From positions 2,480,001 through 2,544,000 of the forward strand of contig NZ_CP038213.1 in the NCBI RefSeq assembly GCF_004526345.1: 64,000 nt of DNA, read 5' to 3'. This stretch comes from Ornithinimicrobium flavum (GTDB taxonomy: Bacteria; Actinomycetota; Actinomycetes; Actinomycetales; Dermatophilaceae). The position numbers and the translations under genes are program-made. A model generated the notes under the pieces. It was not told where the DNA came from. It did no database searches and saw only the letters and a program-made list of their open reading frames with translations. Positions 27,013-36,800 of the stretch are shown in pieces; positions within the stretch are counted from its first letter, which is position 1; every line of letters begins with the position of its first letter.

Positions 27013-27603
27013 TCAGTTGCGCTCGGGGTCCGCGGTCCAGGTGGTGGCGAAGGAGACCGCGGACCGCTGCCGCAGCAGGACCGCCCGCCACAGGTCGGTG
27101 GTGTCCTCCTGGAAGGGGTCGCGGGGCTCCCGCGGGAGGACGTACCAGGCGCCCTGGCGGATCTCCTCGTCGAGCTGCCCCGGGCCCCACCCGCTGTAGC
27201 CCACAAAGATGCGGAAGGCCCCGAGCTCCGGGACCACCAGCGGCGCGGGTGCGTCCAGGTCGACCAGACCGATCCCGCCGAAGAGCAGCTGGGTGCCGAG
27301 CGGGGCGTCGCCCGGGTCGTGCCCCGGCACGCTCACCAGGCCCATGGCGGTGTCCAGGCCCACCGGCCCGCCTCGGAAGAGCACACCGGGCTCGGTGACG
27401 AAGGGCTGCCACTGGGGCAGCACCACGTCGACCGAGGCGTCGAGCGGGGCGTTGAGGACCAGGCCGTGCGCGCCCTCCTCATCGTGGTGCAGCACGAGCA
27501 CGACCGCCCGCTCGAACGGCTCCCCCGTGAGGGGCGTGGCCACCAGGAGCCGCCCGGAGACGTGCCCCGTCGGGGCCCACGGCCCTCGCTGGGTGCGGGC
27601 CAT
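27013..27603 (-). CDS. YqgE/AlgH family protein (DUF179)
   Basis: A 196-aa DUF179 protein. Typical features are GRLLVATPLTGEPFERAVVLVLHHDEEGAHGLVLNAPLD at the N-terminus, LFRGGPVGLDTAMGLVSV and FVGYSGWGPGQLDEEIRQGAWYVLP. The fold is known from structures but the role is not settled; a transcriptional-regulator function was proposed for AlgH. The ATG shares its A with the upstream VanZ-like stop (TGATG), so translation is coupled; GGAGAGGTG is the ribosome site. Confidence 0.93.
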   Translation of the reverse strand: MARTQRGPWAPTGHVSGRLLVATPLTGEPFERAVVLVLHHDEEGAHGLVLNAPLDASVDVVLPQWQPFVTEPGVLFRGGPVGLDTAMGLVSVPGHDPGDAPLGTQLLFGGIGLVDLDAPAPLVVPELGAFRIFVGYSGWGPGQLDEEIRQGAWYVLPREPRDPFQEDTTDLWRAVLLRQRSAVSFATTWTADPERN

Positions 27604-27980
27604 CACCTCTCCTGCGTTCCCGAAGGCATACCTCCATGATGACGTCTCGCACGGGCCGCCGCCGCCGCGAACGCCACCCCCAGGGCCAGGCCGAGCAGGT
27701 TGGCCAGGGTGTCGCGCCAGTCGGTCATCCGCTCTGGTGAGATGCGCTGCTGGACGGGCTCGCTGACCAGGGCGTGCACGACCATGGTCGCCACCCACCA
27801 CCGGCCGCCGAGCCACCAGGCCAGCGCGGCCGGAGCACCGAACCCGATCAGGTGCCCGAGCTTGTCCGTCCCGGCGGGACCGGTCGTGGGCGGGGAGGGT
27901 GTGTAGAGGCCCCATACCTGGACCAGAAGGAGCACCACCAGCAGCGCCCAGCCGACCAGTCGAACGGGCCTCGGCCCCAC
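27603..27980 (-). CDS. VanZ-like small membrane protein
   Basis: A ~125-aa membrane protein of the VanZ-like family. Hydrophobic segments are LVGWALLVVLLLVQVWGLY, HLIGFGAPAALAWWLGG and TLANLLGLALGVAFAAAAA, with the family pattern DKLGHLIGFGA and the DWRDTLANLLG motif before the last helix. No good ATG or Shine-Dalgarno is present; GTG 27980 is used, while a CTG overlapping the malic-enzyme stop would add 15 residues. Function is unknown (VanZ confers low-level teicoplanin resistance, which should not be assumed here). Confidence 0.75.
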   Translation of the reverse strand: MGPRPVRLVGWALLVVLLLVQVWGLYTPSPPTTGPAGTDKLGHLIGFGAPAALAWWLGGRWWVATMVVHALVSEPVQQRISPERMTDWRDTLANLLGLALGVAFAAAAARARRHHGGMPSGTQER

Positions 27981-28024
27981 CCGGCGACGCGGAGAACCGG
28001 AGGGAGCCCGGTCGTCGCGGACGG

Positions 28025-29437
28025 TCAGCTCCGCGCCCTCCGCGACAGGGCGGCCTGCTTGACCGCCTCGGCGACGGCGGTCGTCGCCTCGGGGTTGAAG
28101 ACGCTCGGGATGATGTAGGTGGGGTTCAGCTCGTCGGGGGCCACCACGTCGGCGAGCGCGGACGCCGCCGCCAGCAGCATGTCGTCGTCGATGTGGTCGC
28201 TGGCGGCGTCGAGCAGGCCGCGGAACACACCGGGGAAGACGAGGACGTTGTTGATCTGGTTGGCGAAGTCGCTGCGCCCCGTGGCCACGACCGTGGCGTG
28301 CCGGCCCGCCTCGACCGGGTCGACCTCCGGCACCGGGTTGGCCATCGCGAAGACGATCGCCTCCTCGTTCATCTGCGCGATGTCCTCGCCGGTGAGGATG
28401 TTGCCGGCGGAGACGCCGACGAAGACGTCGGCGCCCACGAGCGCCTCCTTGAGGGTGCCGGTCTCCATCGCCCGGTTGGTCTGGCTGGCGATCCAGGCGA
28501 GGTTGCCGTTGTGGCCCGACATGACGTCGGGCCGACGGGCGTGGATGACCCCGTCGACGTCGGCGACGACCAGGTCGGTGGCGCCGGCGCGCAGCAGAAG
28601 GCGGATGATGGCCGAGCCGGCGGCCCCGGCGCCGGACATGACGATCTTGACGTCGTCGAGCTGCTTGCCGACGACGCGCAGGGCGTTCTTCAGCGCCGCG
28701 AGCGCGACGATCGCGGTGCCGTGCTGGTCGTCGTGGAAGACGGGGATGTCCAGCTCCTCGCGCAGCCGCTGCTCGATGTGGAAGCACCGCGGTGCGGAGA
28801 TGTCCTCCAGGTTGATGCCGGCGAAACCGGGCGCCAGGGCCTTGACGATCCGGACGATCTCGTCGGCGTCGTGGGCGTCCAGGCAGATCGGGAAGGCGTC
28901 GATGTCGGCGAACCTCTTGAACAACGCGGCCTTGCCCTCCATGACTGGCAGCGCCGCGAGCGGGCCGATGTTGCCCAGGCCCAGGACGGCCGTGCCGTCG
29001 GTGACGACCGCCACCGTGTTGCGCTTGATGGTCAGGCTGCGGGCGTCCTCGGGGTTCTCGGCGATGGCCTGGCAGATCTTGGCCACGCCCGGGGTGTAGA
29101 CGAGGGAGAGGTCGTCACGGTTGCGGATCGGCAGCTTGGACCTGACCTCGAGCTTGCCCCCCAGGTGCGCGAGGAAGGTGCGGTCGCTAACCCGACCGAT
29201 CTCCACCCCCGCCACCTTGCCGATCGCGTCCACGACCTCGGCCGCGTGGTCGGTGCCCCGCGTGGCCACGGTGAGGTCGGCCTGGAGACGCTCGGTGCCC
29301 GACTCGCTGATGTCGACGGCCGTCACCATGCCCCCTACGTCCGAGACGGCGGTGGTGATCTCGGAGACGGCGGTGACCCGGGCCGGCAGCTCCAGCCGTA
29401 CGGTGATCGAGTTGGACACGGAAGGCACGGGGCTCAT
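28025..29437 (-). CDS. NAD(P)-dependent malic enzyme with N-terminal ACT domain
   Basis: This 470-aa enzyme decarboxylates malate to pyruvate, reducing NAD(P). Residues 1-85 form an ACT-like sensor domain ([27 protein letters not shown]). The catalytic part has [15 protein letters not shown], the Lys-containing [61 protein letters not shown] (metal ligands), the Rossmann motif [17 protein letters not shown], and [14 protein letters not shown] 29437 is used. The ACT domain suggests control by a small ligand. Divergent from thioredoxin. Confidence 0.94.
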   Translation of the reverse strand: MSPVPSVSNSITVRLELPARVTAVSEITTAVSDVGGMVTAVDISESGTERLQADLTVATRGTDHAAEVVDAIGKVAGVEIGRVSDRTFLAHLGGKLEVRSKLPIRNRDDLSLVYTPGVAKICQAIAENPEDARSLTIKRNTVAVVTDGTAVLGLGNIGPLAALPVMEGKAALFKRFADIDAFPICLDAHDADEIVRIVKALAPGFAGINLEDISAPRCFHIEQRLREELDIPVFHDDQHGTAIVALAALKNALRVVGKQLDDVKIVMSGAGAAGSAIIRLLLRAGATDLVVADVDGVIHARRPDVMSGHNGNLAWIASQTNRAMETGTLKEALVGADVFVGVSAGNILTGEDIAQMNEEAIVFAMANPVPEVDPVEAGRHATVVATGRSDFANQINNVLVFPGVFRGLLDAASDHIDDDMLLAAASALADVVAPDELNPTYIIPSVFNPEATTAVAEAVKQAALSRRARS

Positions 29438-29491
29438 GACCGACCATTCTCCCTCACGTCCCTGCGCGCCCCTCAGGTGCGTACCACCGGC

Positions 29492-29517
29492 GGAAGAGAT
29501 CCCCGGGAATCGGTGTT
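29492..29517 (+). promoter_or_regulatory. SigR/SigH-type promoter candidate for thioredoxin
   Basis: GGAAG (29492-29496) is followed after exactly 18 nt by GTT (29515-29517), close to the GGAAT-N18-GTT consensus of the thiol-oxidative-stress sigma factor. The thioredoxin ATG is at 29527, about where transcription would start, and no ribosome site is visible. Confidence 0.5.
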
Positions 29518-29526
29518 GAACGCGCC

Positions 29527-29892
29527 ATGAGCACCGTGAACCTGACCGCCGACACCTTCGAGCAGACCGTCACCGGCAACGACATCGTGCTGGTCGACTG
29601 GTGGGCCGAGTGGTGCGGGCCGTGCAAGATGTTCGCCCCGATCTACGACAAGCTGGCCGGGCAGCACGACGACGTCGTCTTCGGCAAGGTCGACACCGAG
29701 GACCAGCAGGCGCTGGCCGCCGGGGCCGGGATCACCTCGATCCCCACGATCATGGCGTTCAAGGACGGCATGCTCGTCTTCCGTCAGTCGGGCGCTCTGC
29801 CCGCGCGCGACCTGGAGTCGGTCATCACCCAGGTCAAGGCCCTGGACATGGACGACGTCCGCGCCAAGCTGGCGACGCAGCAGGAGGCCTGA
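29527..29892 (+). CDS. trxA: thioredoxin
   Basis: A 121-aa thioredoxin, the general cytoplasmic disulfide reductant. The active site is WAEWCGPCKMFAPIYDKLA (residues ~27-45), with the cis-Pro loop SIPTIMAFKDGMLV near 75. The length, slightly over 105 aa, reflects a helical C-terminal tail. No Shine-Dalgarno precedes ATG 29527, and a SigR-type promoter is placed so that the message would be leaderless. Gene-symbol use follows the general family; the organism may have several thioredoxins. Confidence 0.94.
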   Translation: MSTVNLTADTFEQTVTGNDIVLVDWWAEWCGPCKMFAPIYDKLAGQHDDVVFGKVDTEDQQALAAGAGITSIPTIMAFKDGMLVFRQSGALPARDLESVITQVKALDMDDVRAKLATQQEA

Positions 29893-29941
29893 GCCACCGC
29901 CCCCGCCGAGGTCAGGGAGCGCGCCTGCGGGTGGAGCAGCC

Positions 29942-30118
29942 TCAGGTGCGGTCCTGCTTGTTGCGCTCCGAGGTGATCCGGCGGCCCCCGCCGGCCCCGT
30001 CGTCCTCGCTCTCGTCGTCGTCGGCGGTGATGACCACCTGGACGTCCACGTCGTACACGCGCCGGATCTCGGCCAGGACGTCCTCGAGGGGGACGTCGTC
30101 GCTGATGGTGAAGGTCAT
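29942..30118 (-). CDS. small acidic hypothetical protein (58 aa)
   Basis: A short frame from ATG 30118 to TGA at 29942 encodes 58 residues: MTFTISDDVPLEDVLAEI, a VQVVITADDDESEDD acidic stretch, and a basic end RRITSERNKQDRT. The codon third positions are mostly G/C, as in real genes here. It converges on thioredoxin with 49 nt between them. It is not recognised; it could be a regulatory small protein. No membrane or signal segment is visible. Confidence 0.45.
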   Translation of the reverse strand: MTFTISDDVPLEDVLAEIRRVYDVDVQVVITADDDESEDDGAGGGRRITSERNKQDRT

Positions 30119-30227
30119 CCCCGCAACCTAGGGCATCCCCGCCCCGCTGTCACCCGGTCCTGACACCTGCGTGCCCGACGCCGGGAAAGGTCTTCCCTTC
30201 CAGGTCAGGCGGTGCTTGACTGCCTCC

Positions 30228-31251
30228 ATGCGTGCGCAGGGGCAGGCGATGACGGTCTCGTGGATCCCCTCGGCCTCGGTCGAGGGCTGGCTGAAGAGCG
30301 GGTTCGACGTGGGTCTGTCCCACTACGACGACCCGCCCACGGACGTGATCGCCGGGGCCGAGGACCTGCGCGCGCTGCGGGACGACGACAGGTTCCGCTT
30401 CGCGAACCTGCTGCAGGGGTGGGCCGAGTTCTCCCCGGAGGGCACCACGGGCGGGTATGCCGAGGGCTCGGACCTGCTCATGGGCAGCACGACCGTCCGG
30501 GTCGGGGTCGCCGCCGTGAGCTTCCTCGGCTACTCCCTGCCCGTGCTGCGCTCCGAGCCCGTGGTCGAGCAGGACCGGGTCGTGCTGCGGCAGACGGTGG
30601 GCGGCCGCACGGGGGTCCCGCTCCCCCGCCGGGTGAAGCACCCACCCTTCGTCCGCTGGCACGCCCCCCATCGTCTGGACGACGCTCCAGCTCACCCTCA
30701 CCCGGGACGGGGAGCGGCTGGTCGAGCTGGTCGGGGCCTCCGCCTTCCCGCGGCACTGGGTCTACGACAGCGACGGCCGGCTGAGCCGCAAGAGCGGTCT
30801 GACCCAGCTGCAGGACTGGATGGACCACAGCTTCGGGGACCGCACGCCCTGGGGGGACCAGGACTCGACCGCCCTGACCGTGGCTGCGGAGTCGGGGGCG
30901 GAACGACGCCTGTCCGGGGTCATCATGGGCGGCCGGCCCGAGATCGTGCGTCTCGGCGAGGGCGTTGAGCTCCTACGCCAGGGCGAGGAGGGGACCGACG
31001 TCTTCCTCGTCCTCGACGGCGTCCTGGACGTGAGCGTGGACGGGGACGTCGTGGCCGAGGTGGGGCCCGGAGCGGTGCTCGGGGAGCGGGCGGCGCTGGA
31101 GCACGGTCGCCGGTCCGCGACGGTGACCACCCGGACCGCGGCGCGTCTGGCGCGGGTGCCCGCCTCCTCCCTCGAACCGGGCGGGCTCGGCGAGGTGGCG
31201 CAGGAGCACCGCCGCGAGGAGCAGGGGCCCGGTGGTGGGAACGGGGGCTGA
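30228..31251 (+). CDS. cyclic-nucleotide-binding-domain protein, frameshifted in the middle
   Basis: The N-terminal half (about 1-145) is an unrecognised domain (MTVSWIPSASVEGWLKSGFDVG; FLGYSLPVLRSEPV). At 30664-30669 a run of six C disrupts the frame; with five, KHPPFVRWHAPIVWTTLQL continues through LTRDGERLVELVGASAFPRHWVYD into a cyclic-nucleotide-binding domain: VEHLR-like VELLRQGEEGTDVFLVLDGVLDVSVDGDVVAEVGPGAVLGERAALEHGRRSATVTTRTAARLARV. The RSA segment after GERAALEHGR is the expected phosphate-binding cassette (family: GExALL...RxA). ATG 30228 or 30249 may be the start. It overlaps the cyclase gene by 20 nt. Confidence 0.75.
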
Positions 31252-33849
31252 GGACCCGGCCGGGGATCCGCGCGAGGCCCCTGGGGCCCTGCCGGACGGC
31301 ACCCTGACGCTGCTCTTCACCGACATCCAGGGCTCGACCCTCCTGCTCGACCGGCTGGGGCTGGACTACCGGGAGGTGCTGAGCCGGCAGCGTCAGATCA
31401 TGCGGCAGGCCATCGACGACCACGGCGGTCGGGAGATGGGGACCGAGGGTGACTCCTTCTTCGTCGTCTTCCGCACCGCCCCGGCCGCCGTGGCCGCCGC
31501 CGTCCAGGCGCAGGAACGGCTCGCGGCCACCGACTGGCCCGAGCAGGTCGACGTGCGCGTGCGGATGGGGATGCACACCGGATCACCGACGTTGCACGAG
31601 GACGGGTACGTCGGGATGGACGTCCACCTCGCGGCCCGGGTCGCCTCCACCGCGACCGGGGGCCAGGTGCTCCTCAGCGACGCCACCAGGGCGCTGCTGT
31701 CGGGGGACCCCGCGATCGAGCTCCGGGACCTGGGGCTGCACCGGCTCAAGGATGTGGCGACACCCGTGCGGCTGCACGAGGTGGTCCTCCCCGGCGTGCC
31801 CGAGCGCCGGCCGTCGGTGCGGTCCCTGGGCTCCCTGGCGGACCTGCCGGCGGTCCACGGAGGCCTGGTCGGCCGGGACGAGGAGGTGGAGCAGGTCCTG
31901 CGGTTGCTGACGCCGGGGCGGGTCGTCACGGTCGTGGGGCCCGGCGGGGTGGGCAAGTCGCGCCTGGCGATCGAGGTCGCCCGTCGTCGGGACGACCTGC
32001 CGGACGGTGTCTACTTCGTGCCGCTGGCCGGTGCGTCCACGCAGGAGGAGGTATGGGGCTCGCTCGCCGCGGCGGCCGGGCTCACCGCAGGCGCGGCCGC
32101 CTCGAGGGAGCAGGTCCTGGGCGGGCTCGCCGACCGCCGTCTGCTGCTGGTGCTGGACAACCTCGAGCACCTCCCCGGGGCCGCGGACGCCGTCGGCGCG
32201 ATCGTGAGGTCCGCGACCCGGGCCGAGGTCCTGGTGACGTCCCGGTCGCCCCTGCGCCTCCAGACCGAACAGCTGCTGCCCCTGCAGCCCCTCGGGCGGG
32301 AGCACGCGAGCCGACTCTTCGTCGACCAGGTCCGCCGGCAACGGCCGGGGTGGACCCCTGCCCGGGAGGACCTGCAGGTCGTCGGTGACATCTGCGACCG
32401 CCTCGACGGGCTGCCCCTGGCCGTCGAGCTGGTCGCCGCCCGGAGCCGCCTGCTCACCCCCCGGGCGATGCTGGCGCACCTCGACGGCGCCCTCGACGTC
32501 AGCGGCCGCGCGACGGACCGCTCGGTGCGGCAGCACACCCTGCGCAGCACCCTGGACTGGAGCTGGCGGCTCCTCGCGCCCGACACCGCTCGGGCCCTGG
32601 CCCGGCTGGGGGTCTTCCGGGGCCCGTTCGGCATCGAGGCCGCCGCGGCCGTCATGGACCGCCCGGTAGACGACGCGGTCGACACCCTGCTCGACCTCGT
32701 CGACGCCAGCCTCGTCCAGGCCGACGAGTCCTCCGGTGACCCGAGGTTCCGCATCCTGCGGGTCGTCCGCAGCTACGCCCAGGAGCGGCTCGCAGAGCAG
32801 CGTGAGGAGGTCGCGGACGCCAGGACCCGGCACGCTGAGGTGGTCGCGGCGGTCGTCCGACGCGAGTGCCCCCGACTGCGCGGCACCCACCACGTGGCGG
32901 CGGTGGACGTGCTGGACGAGCAGCACGGCAACATCGCCCACGCTCTCGACTGGTGCCTGCGGGAGGGCTGCCGCAGCTGACCACCGGGATGGACCTGTGT
33001 CGGCTGCTGAGCTGGCACTGGCACACCTCCTGGCACCATCCGGAGGGCCTGCGCTGGCTGACCAGGGCGTGCGAGGTGGTCGGCGAGACGGAGGACCCGG
33101 CGGCGCTGGCCACCTGGCACGGACTCGGCATACTCCTGGACCAGCACGGCGAGCTCGACCGGGCTGCGGCCATCCTGCAGCGGTGCCTCGACGCGGCGGT
33201 GGCCCGCGGCGACCGGGTCGGGCAGGGGCGGGAGTCCAACAGCCTGGCGCTGGTCCAGATGCGTCGCGGCGACCCCGTGCGGGCGCGGGAGCTCTTCGTC
33301 GACGCGCACCGGCTGGCGCAGGAGGACGGCGACGAGGAGAGGATCTCGACGTCCCTGAGCAACCTGGCGATGCTCGAGCTGGACCTCGGCCACGGCGAGC
33401 GGGCCCTCGCCCTGCTGCAGGAGGTCCTGGGTATCGACCGGCGGCTGGGTGACGTCTGGGGCGAGGCCGTCGACCGGCTCAACCTGGCCCAGGCCCAGCT
33501 GGCGGTCGGAGACCTGGCCTCGGCCCACGGCACGCTTGTCGGCCGGGGAGGGGAGCTGCTGGCGCTCGCGGACGCCGAGGTCGACGCGGAGCTCCTGGAG
33601 CAGCTCGGCGTGCTGGCGACCGCCGGGGGTCATCATGAGACCGTGCCGGTCCTGCTGGGTGCCGCGGACGCTGTGCGCCTCGCCGCCGCCGTGCCGCGGG
33701 CCGACGCCTATGACCGTCGGCTGGAGGAGTCGACCCGCGAGGCCCGCGCCGCGCTCGGGGAGCAACGGTGGTCCGAGCTGCTCGCGCAGGGGGCGTCCGT
33801 CAGCCCGCAGGAGGCCTGGCGCACCTGCGCCGCACTGCTGCCGGCATGA
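31232..33849 (+). CDS. class III nucleotide cyclase / NB-ARC-type ATPase / TPR regulator, frameshifted
   Basis: A large regulator (~870 aa when joined). Residues ~20-190: class III cyclase homology domain with metal-site Asp in LLFTDIQGSTLL and EGDSFFVVF; the usual NxxxR transition-state Asn is His in GMDVHLAARVAS, a variant common in this subfamily. Residues ~220-560: STAND/NB-ARC-like ATPase with Walker A VGPGGVGKSRLA and LLLVLDNLEHL. After CLREG at 32967 the frame is lost; one extra G (GGG to GGGG at 32965-32967) gives LREGLPQLTTGMDLCRLL and a TPR-rich C-terminus to 33849. Relatives (Rv0386-like) have LuxR tails; none is seen here. Coupled to the CNB gene. Confidence 0.78.
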
Positions 33850-33851
33850 CG

Positions 33852-33885
33852 GAGCCCGACCCTGCCGGGAGGCAGGGCCGGGCTC
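33852..33885. terminator. bidirectional terminator hairpin
   Basis: GAGCCCGACCCTGCC (33852-33866) pairs with 33871-33885 over 15 positions with one mismatch around a GGGA loop, between the convergent cyclase and nuclease genes. Confidence 0.7.
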
Positions 33886-33894
33886 AGCCGATGT

Positions 33895-36800
33895 TCAGCG
33901 GCGCTGGTTCAGGGTGCCGCCGGTGTTGAAGGTCTCCTCGAGCTGGGCCTCGACGGCCTCGCTGAGGGCGACCTCGCCACCGAGGATGAAGACCGCGGCG
34001 GGGCTGATGCCGACCATCGCGCTCAGGACACCGCTGGGCACGCTGTCCTGCCGGCTCAGCATGACCGGCACGTCCTGCGAGCCGGCGAGAGCCGACCCGG
34101 CCAGGGCGTCGGGGTAGTCCTCACCGGTCGCCACGTAGACGGCGTCGGCCGGGTTCTCCTCGGAGTAGCCGAAGCGCTCGGCCACGGCCACGGAGGTCAG
34201 GTACCGGTCCGCGCCCGCGAGCCGGTCGGTCGCGCCGAGCTCGTCGGCCACGTCCTCGCTGACCGCGACCTCGCCACCGAGGATGGTGACCGCGGGGTCG
34301 CCCAGGTGGGCGAGGACCTGGGTCACCGCGCCGGGGACGCTGTCACCACGGACCAGGAGCACCGGCACACCCTCGGAGCCGGCCAGGGCACCACCGGACA
34401 ACGCGTCCGGGAAGTTCTCACCCTCGCCGGTGGCCACGTAGACGTGGTCCACCTCGCCGTACTGGGCAGCCAGCAGCGCGGCCGTGTGGTAGCGGTCCTT
34501 CCCGGCGATCCGGGTCACCGTGCCGTAGGCCTCCAGCTCGGCCTCGACAGCCTCGGAGACCGCGACCTCGCCACCGAGGATCACGATGTTCGAGGGGTCG
34601 ATCGCCTCCAGGGCGGCCTCGGTCGCGCTCGGCAGGCTGCCGACGCGCGTCAGCAGGACGGGAGCCGGCGAGCCGTCGGGGGCGACGGTCATCTGCTCCA
34701 TACCCGACCCGGCGGCACCGCTGGGCACGAGACCCTTGGCGGCCGGGGCCGCACCCGCGAGGGCGTCGGCGAACTGGTTACCGGTGGCGATGTAGACGGT
34801 GTCCACGTCGGTCGGGTACTCCATGGCGATCTTCGCCGCCGTGGCGTAACGGTCCTTGCCCGCGATCCGGTCCACGATGTCCGTGACTTCGGGGCCGCCC
34901 AGCGACAGACCCACGATGACGGGGTCGTGGTCGCTGGTCCGGTAGGCGTCGGCCTCGTAGAGCGGGAGCGCGTCGGACTCCCGCTCGAAGGCAGCCTCGC
35001 CGAGGTCGCGGATGTCGTCGTTGTAGTCGAACAGGGGCACCTCGTCGGCGTTGATCTTCCACCCGCCGGCACCGGTGACCTGCTCGGTGAGCGACGCGTT
35101 GGCCAGGGCGTGGTCGAGGTTGCCCAGGAGACCGTCGAAGAGGTAGCCGTAGAAGCCCGTGCCGGCGAAGGCTTCGAGCAGGTCCACGTACCCGGCGGCC
35201 TCGAGGGTGGTGATCGGGCGCTCCATGGAGTAGGAGTTGAGGTCCCCGATGACCAGGACGTCGGGGTCGCCGCTGCCCGTCGGGTCGCCGGCCAGGTAGT
35301 CCGCGAGGGCGGCGGCCGCCTCCGTGCGGGTGCCGTCGCAGTTGCCGGACCCGTCCTGCGGCGAGTCGTCGCCCTCGCCGCAGCCGGAGCCCTTGCTCTT
35401 GAGGTGGTTCACCGCGACGGTGAAGCGCTCGCCGGTGGCGATCTCGTCGAAGGACTGGACCAGGGCCGGACGGTTGCGGTCGTCGTCGAAGCGTGCGTCG
35501 ACCGCCTCCGTCAGGAGGGCGAAGTCACCCACCGGCTCGACGGTCGTCGTGTCGTAGACGTAGGCCTGCTTGATGGCGTCGGTGCCGATGAAGCCCGTGT
35601 CGATGAAGTCGTACCGGCCCGGGGCCGTCGCGGCGTTGAGCGCGTCGACGATCTGCTGGGTGGCCTCACCCTCGTCGTTCTGGATCTCGATCAACCCGTA
35701 GACGTCGGCGTCGATCTCGGTCAGAGCTGCGGCGATCTTGGCCAGCTGACGCTCCCGCTCGACCTCGGAGTCGGCACCGCGGCAGTCCATGGTGCCGCTG
35801 GGACCGCAGGTCCCGACGTCGTTGGACGACGTGGTGTCGATCGTGGCGAAGTAGTTGAGCACGTTGAAGCTCGCGACCTGCAGGCGACCACCGACCTCGT
35901 CGGGGGTGGCAGGGCGCGGGTTGGCGGGCTCGAAGGTGTAGTCCAGGCCCGGCACCGGGCGCAGCTTCCAGGCGCCGAAGGAGTACTCCATGGCACCAGT
36001 GAGGTCGGTGATGGTGTCACCGCCGCGGAAGTAGTTGCCCGTGCTGAGGCCCGGCGTGGGGTAGTAGTACGGCTCGTTGTCCATCGGGCCGCTGGTCGCG
36101 TCGTTCTGGTCGTTGCTGTCGTCGTCCAGGACGATGCGACGGGTGGCCAGGTCGTCCAGGAACGCCTGGTACCCCTCGACGCTCGGCGCGTTGGTCTCGG
36201 TGTACTGGTACTCCCGCTCGTCCGCCGTGAGCACGATCTCGCCGTAGCGGGCGAGGTTGAAGTACTCGCTGACGGCGAGCGTGGTCGAGAACGTCGTGAG
36301 CATGCCCTCGACGGCCTCGAAGGTCGCGGGGTCCTCGGTCGAGGAGCCGGCCGGGAGTGTCACGACCGCGGCGGTCGGCAGTGCCAGGCCGCTCTCCACG
36401 ACCTCGATCGACCCGCCGGTGGCGTTGATCTGCGTGTTGTCGAAGAACTCGTCGACCGTGCCGATGACTTCCACCAGGTCGCCCGACGACAGGTCGGCCG
36501 GGCAGGTCGAGCCGCAGAAGACGTAGACGCCCTCGGACGTGGCGGGATCGGCGTCAGCGTCCTCGTCCTCCTCCTGCACGTAGAAGCCGTTGAGCGCGTC
36601 GGCGGACGTGATGAGTGAGGTGACGACCGCCTCGACCTGCACCTCCTCACCGTCGAGCGGGGAGGACGCACCGGAGCCCTGCACGTCGGAGATCAGGGTC
36701 GGGGCCAGCGGCTCGGAGACGGTCACGGCGACGGTGCACGTGGCCTGGGCGCCGTCGTCGGACGTCGCGGTGATCTCCACCTGGTAGTCGCCGAGGGCGG

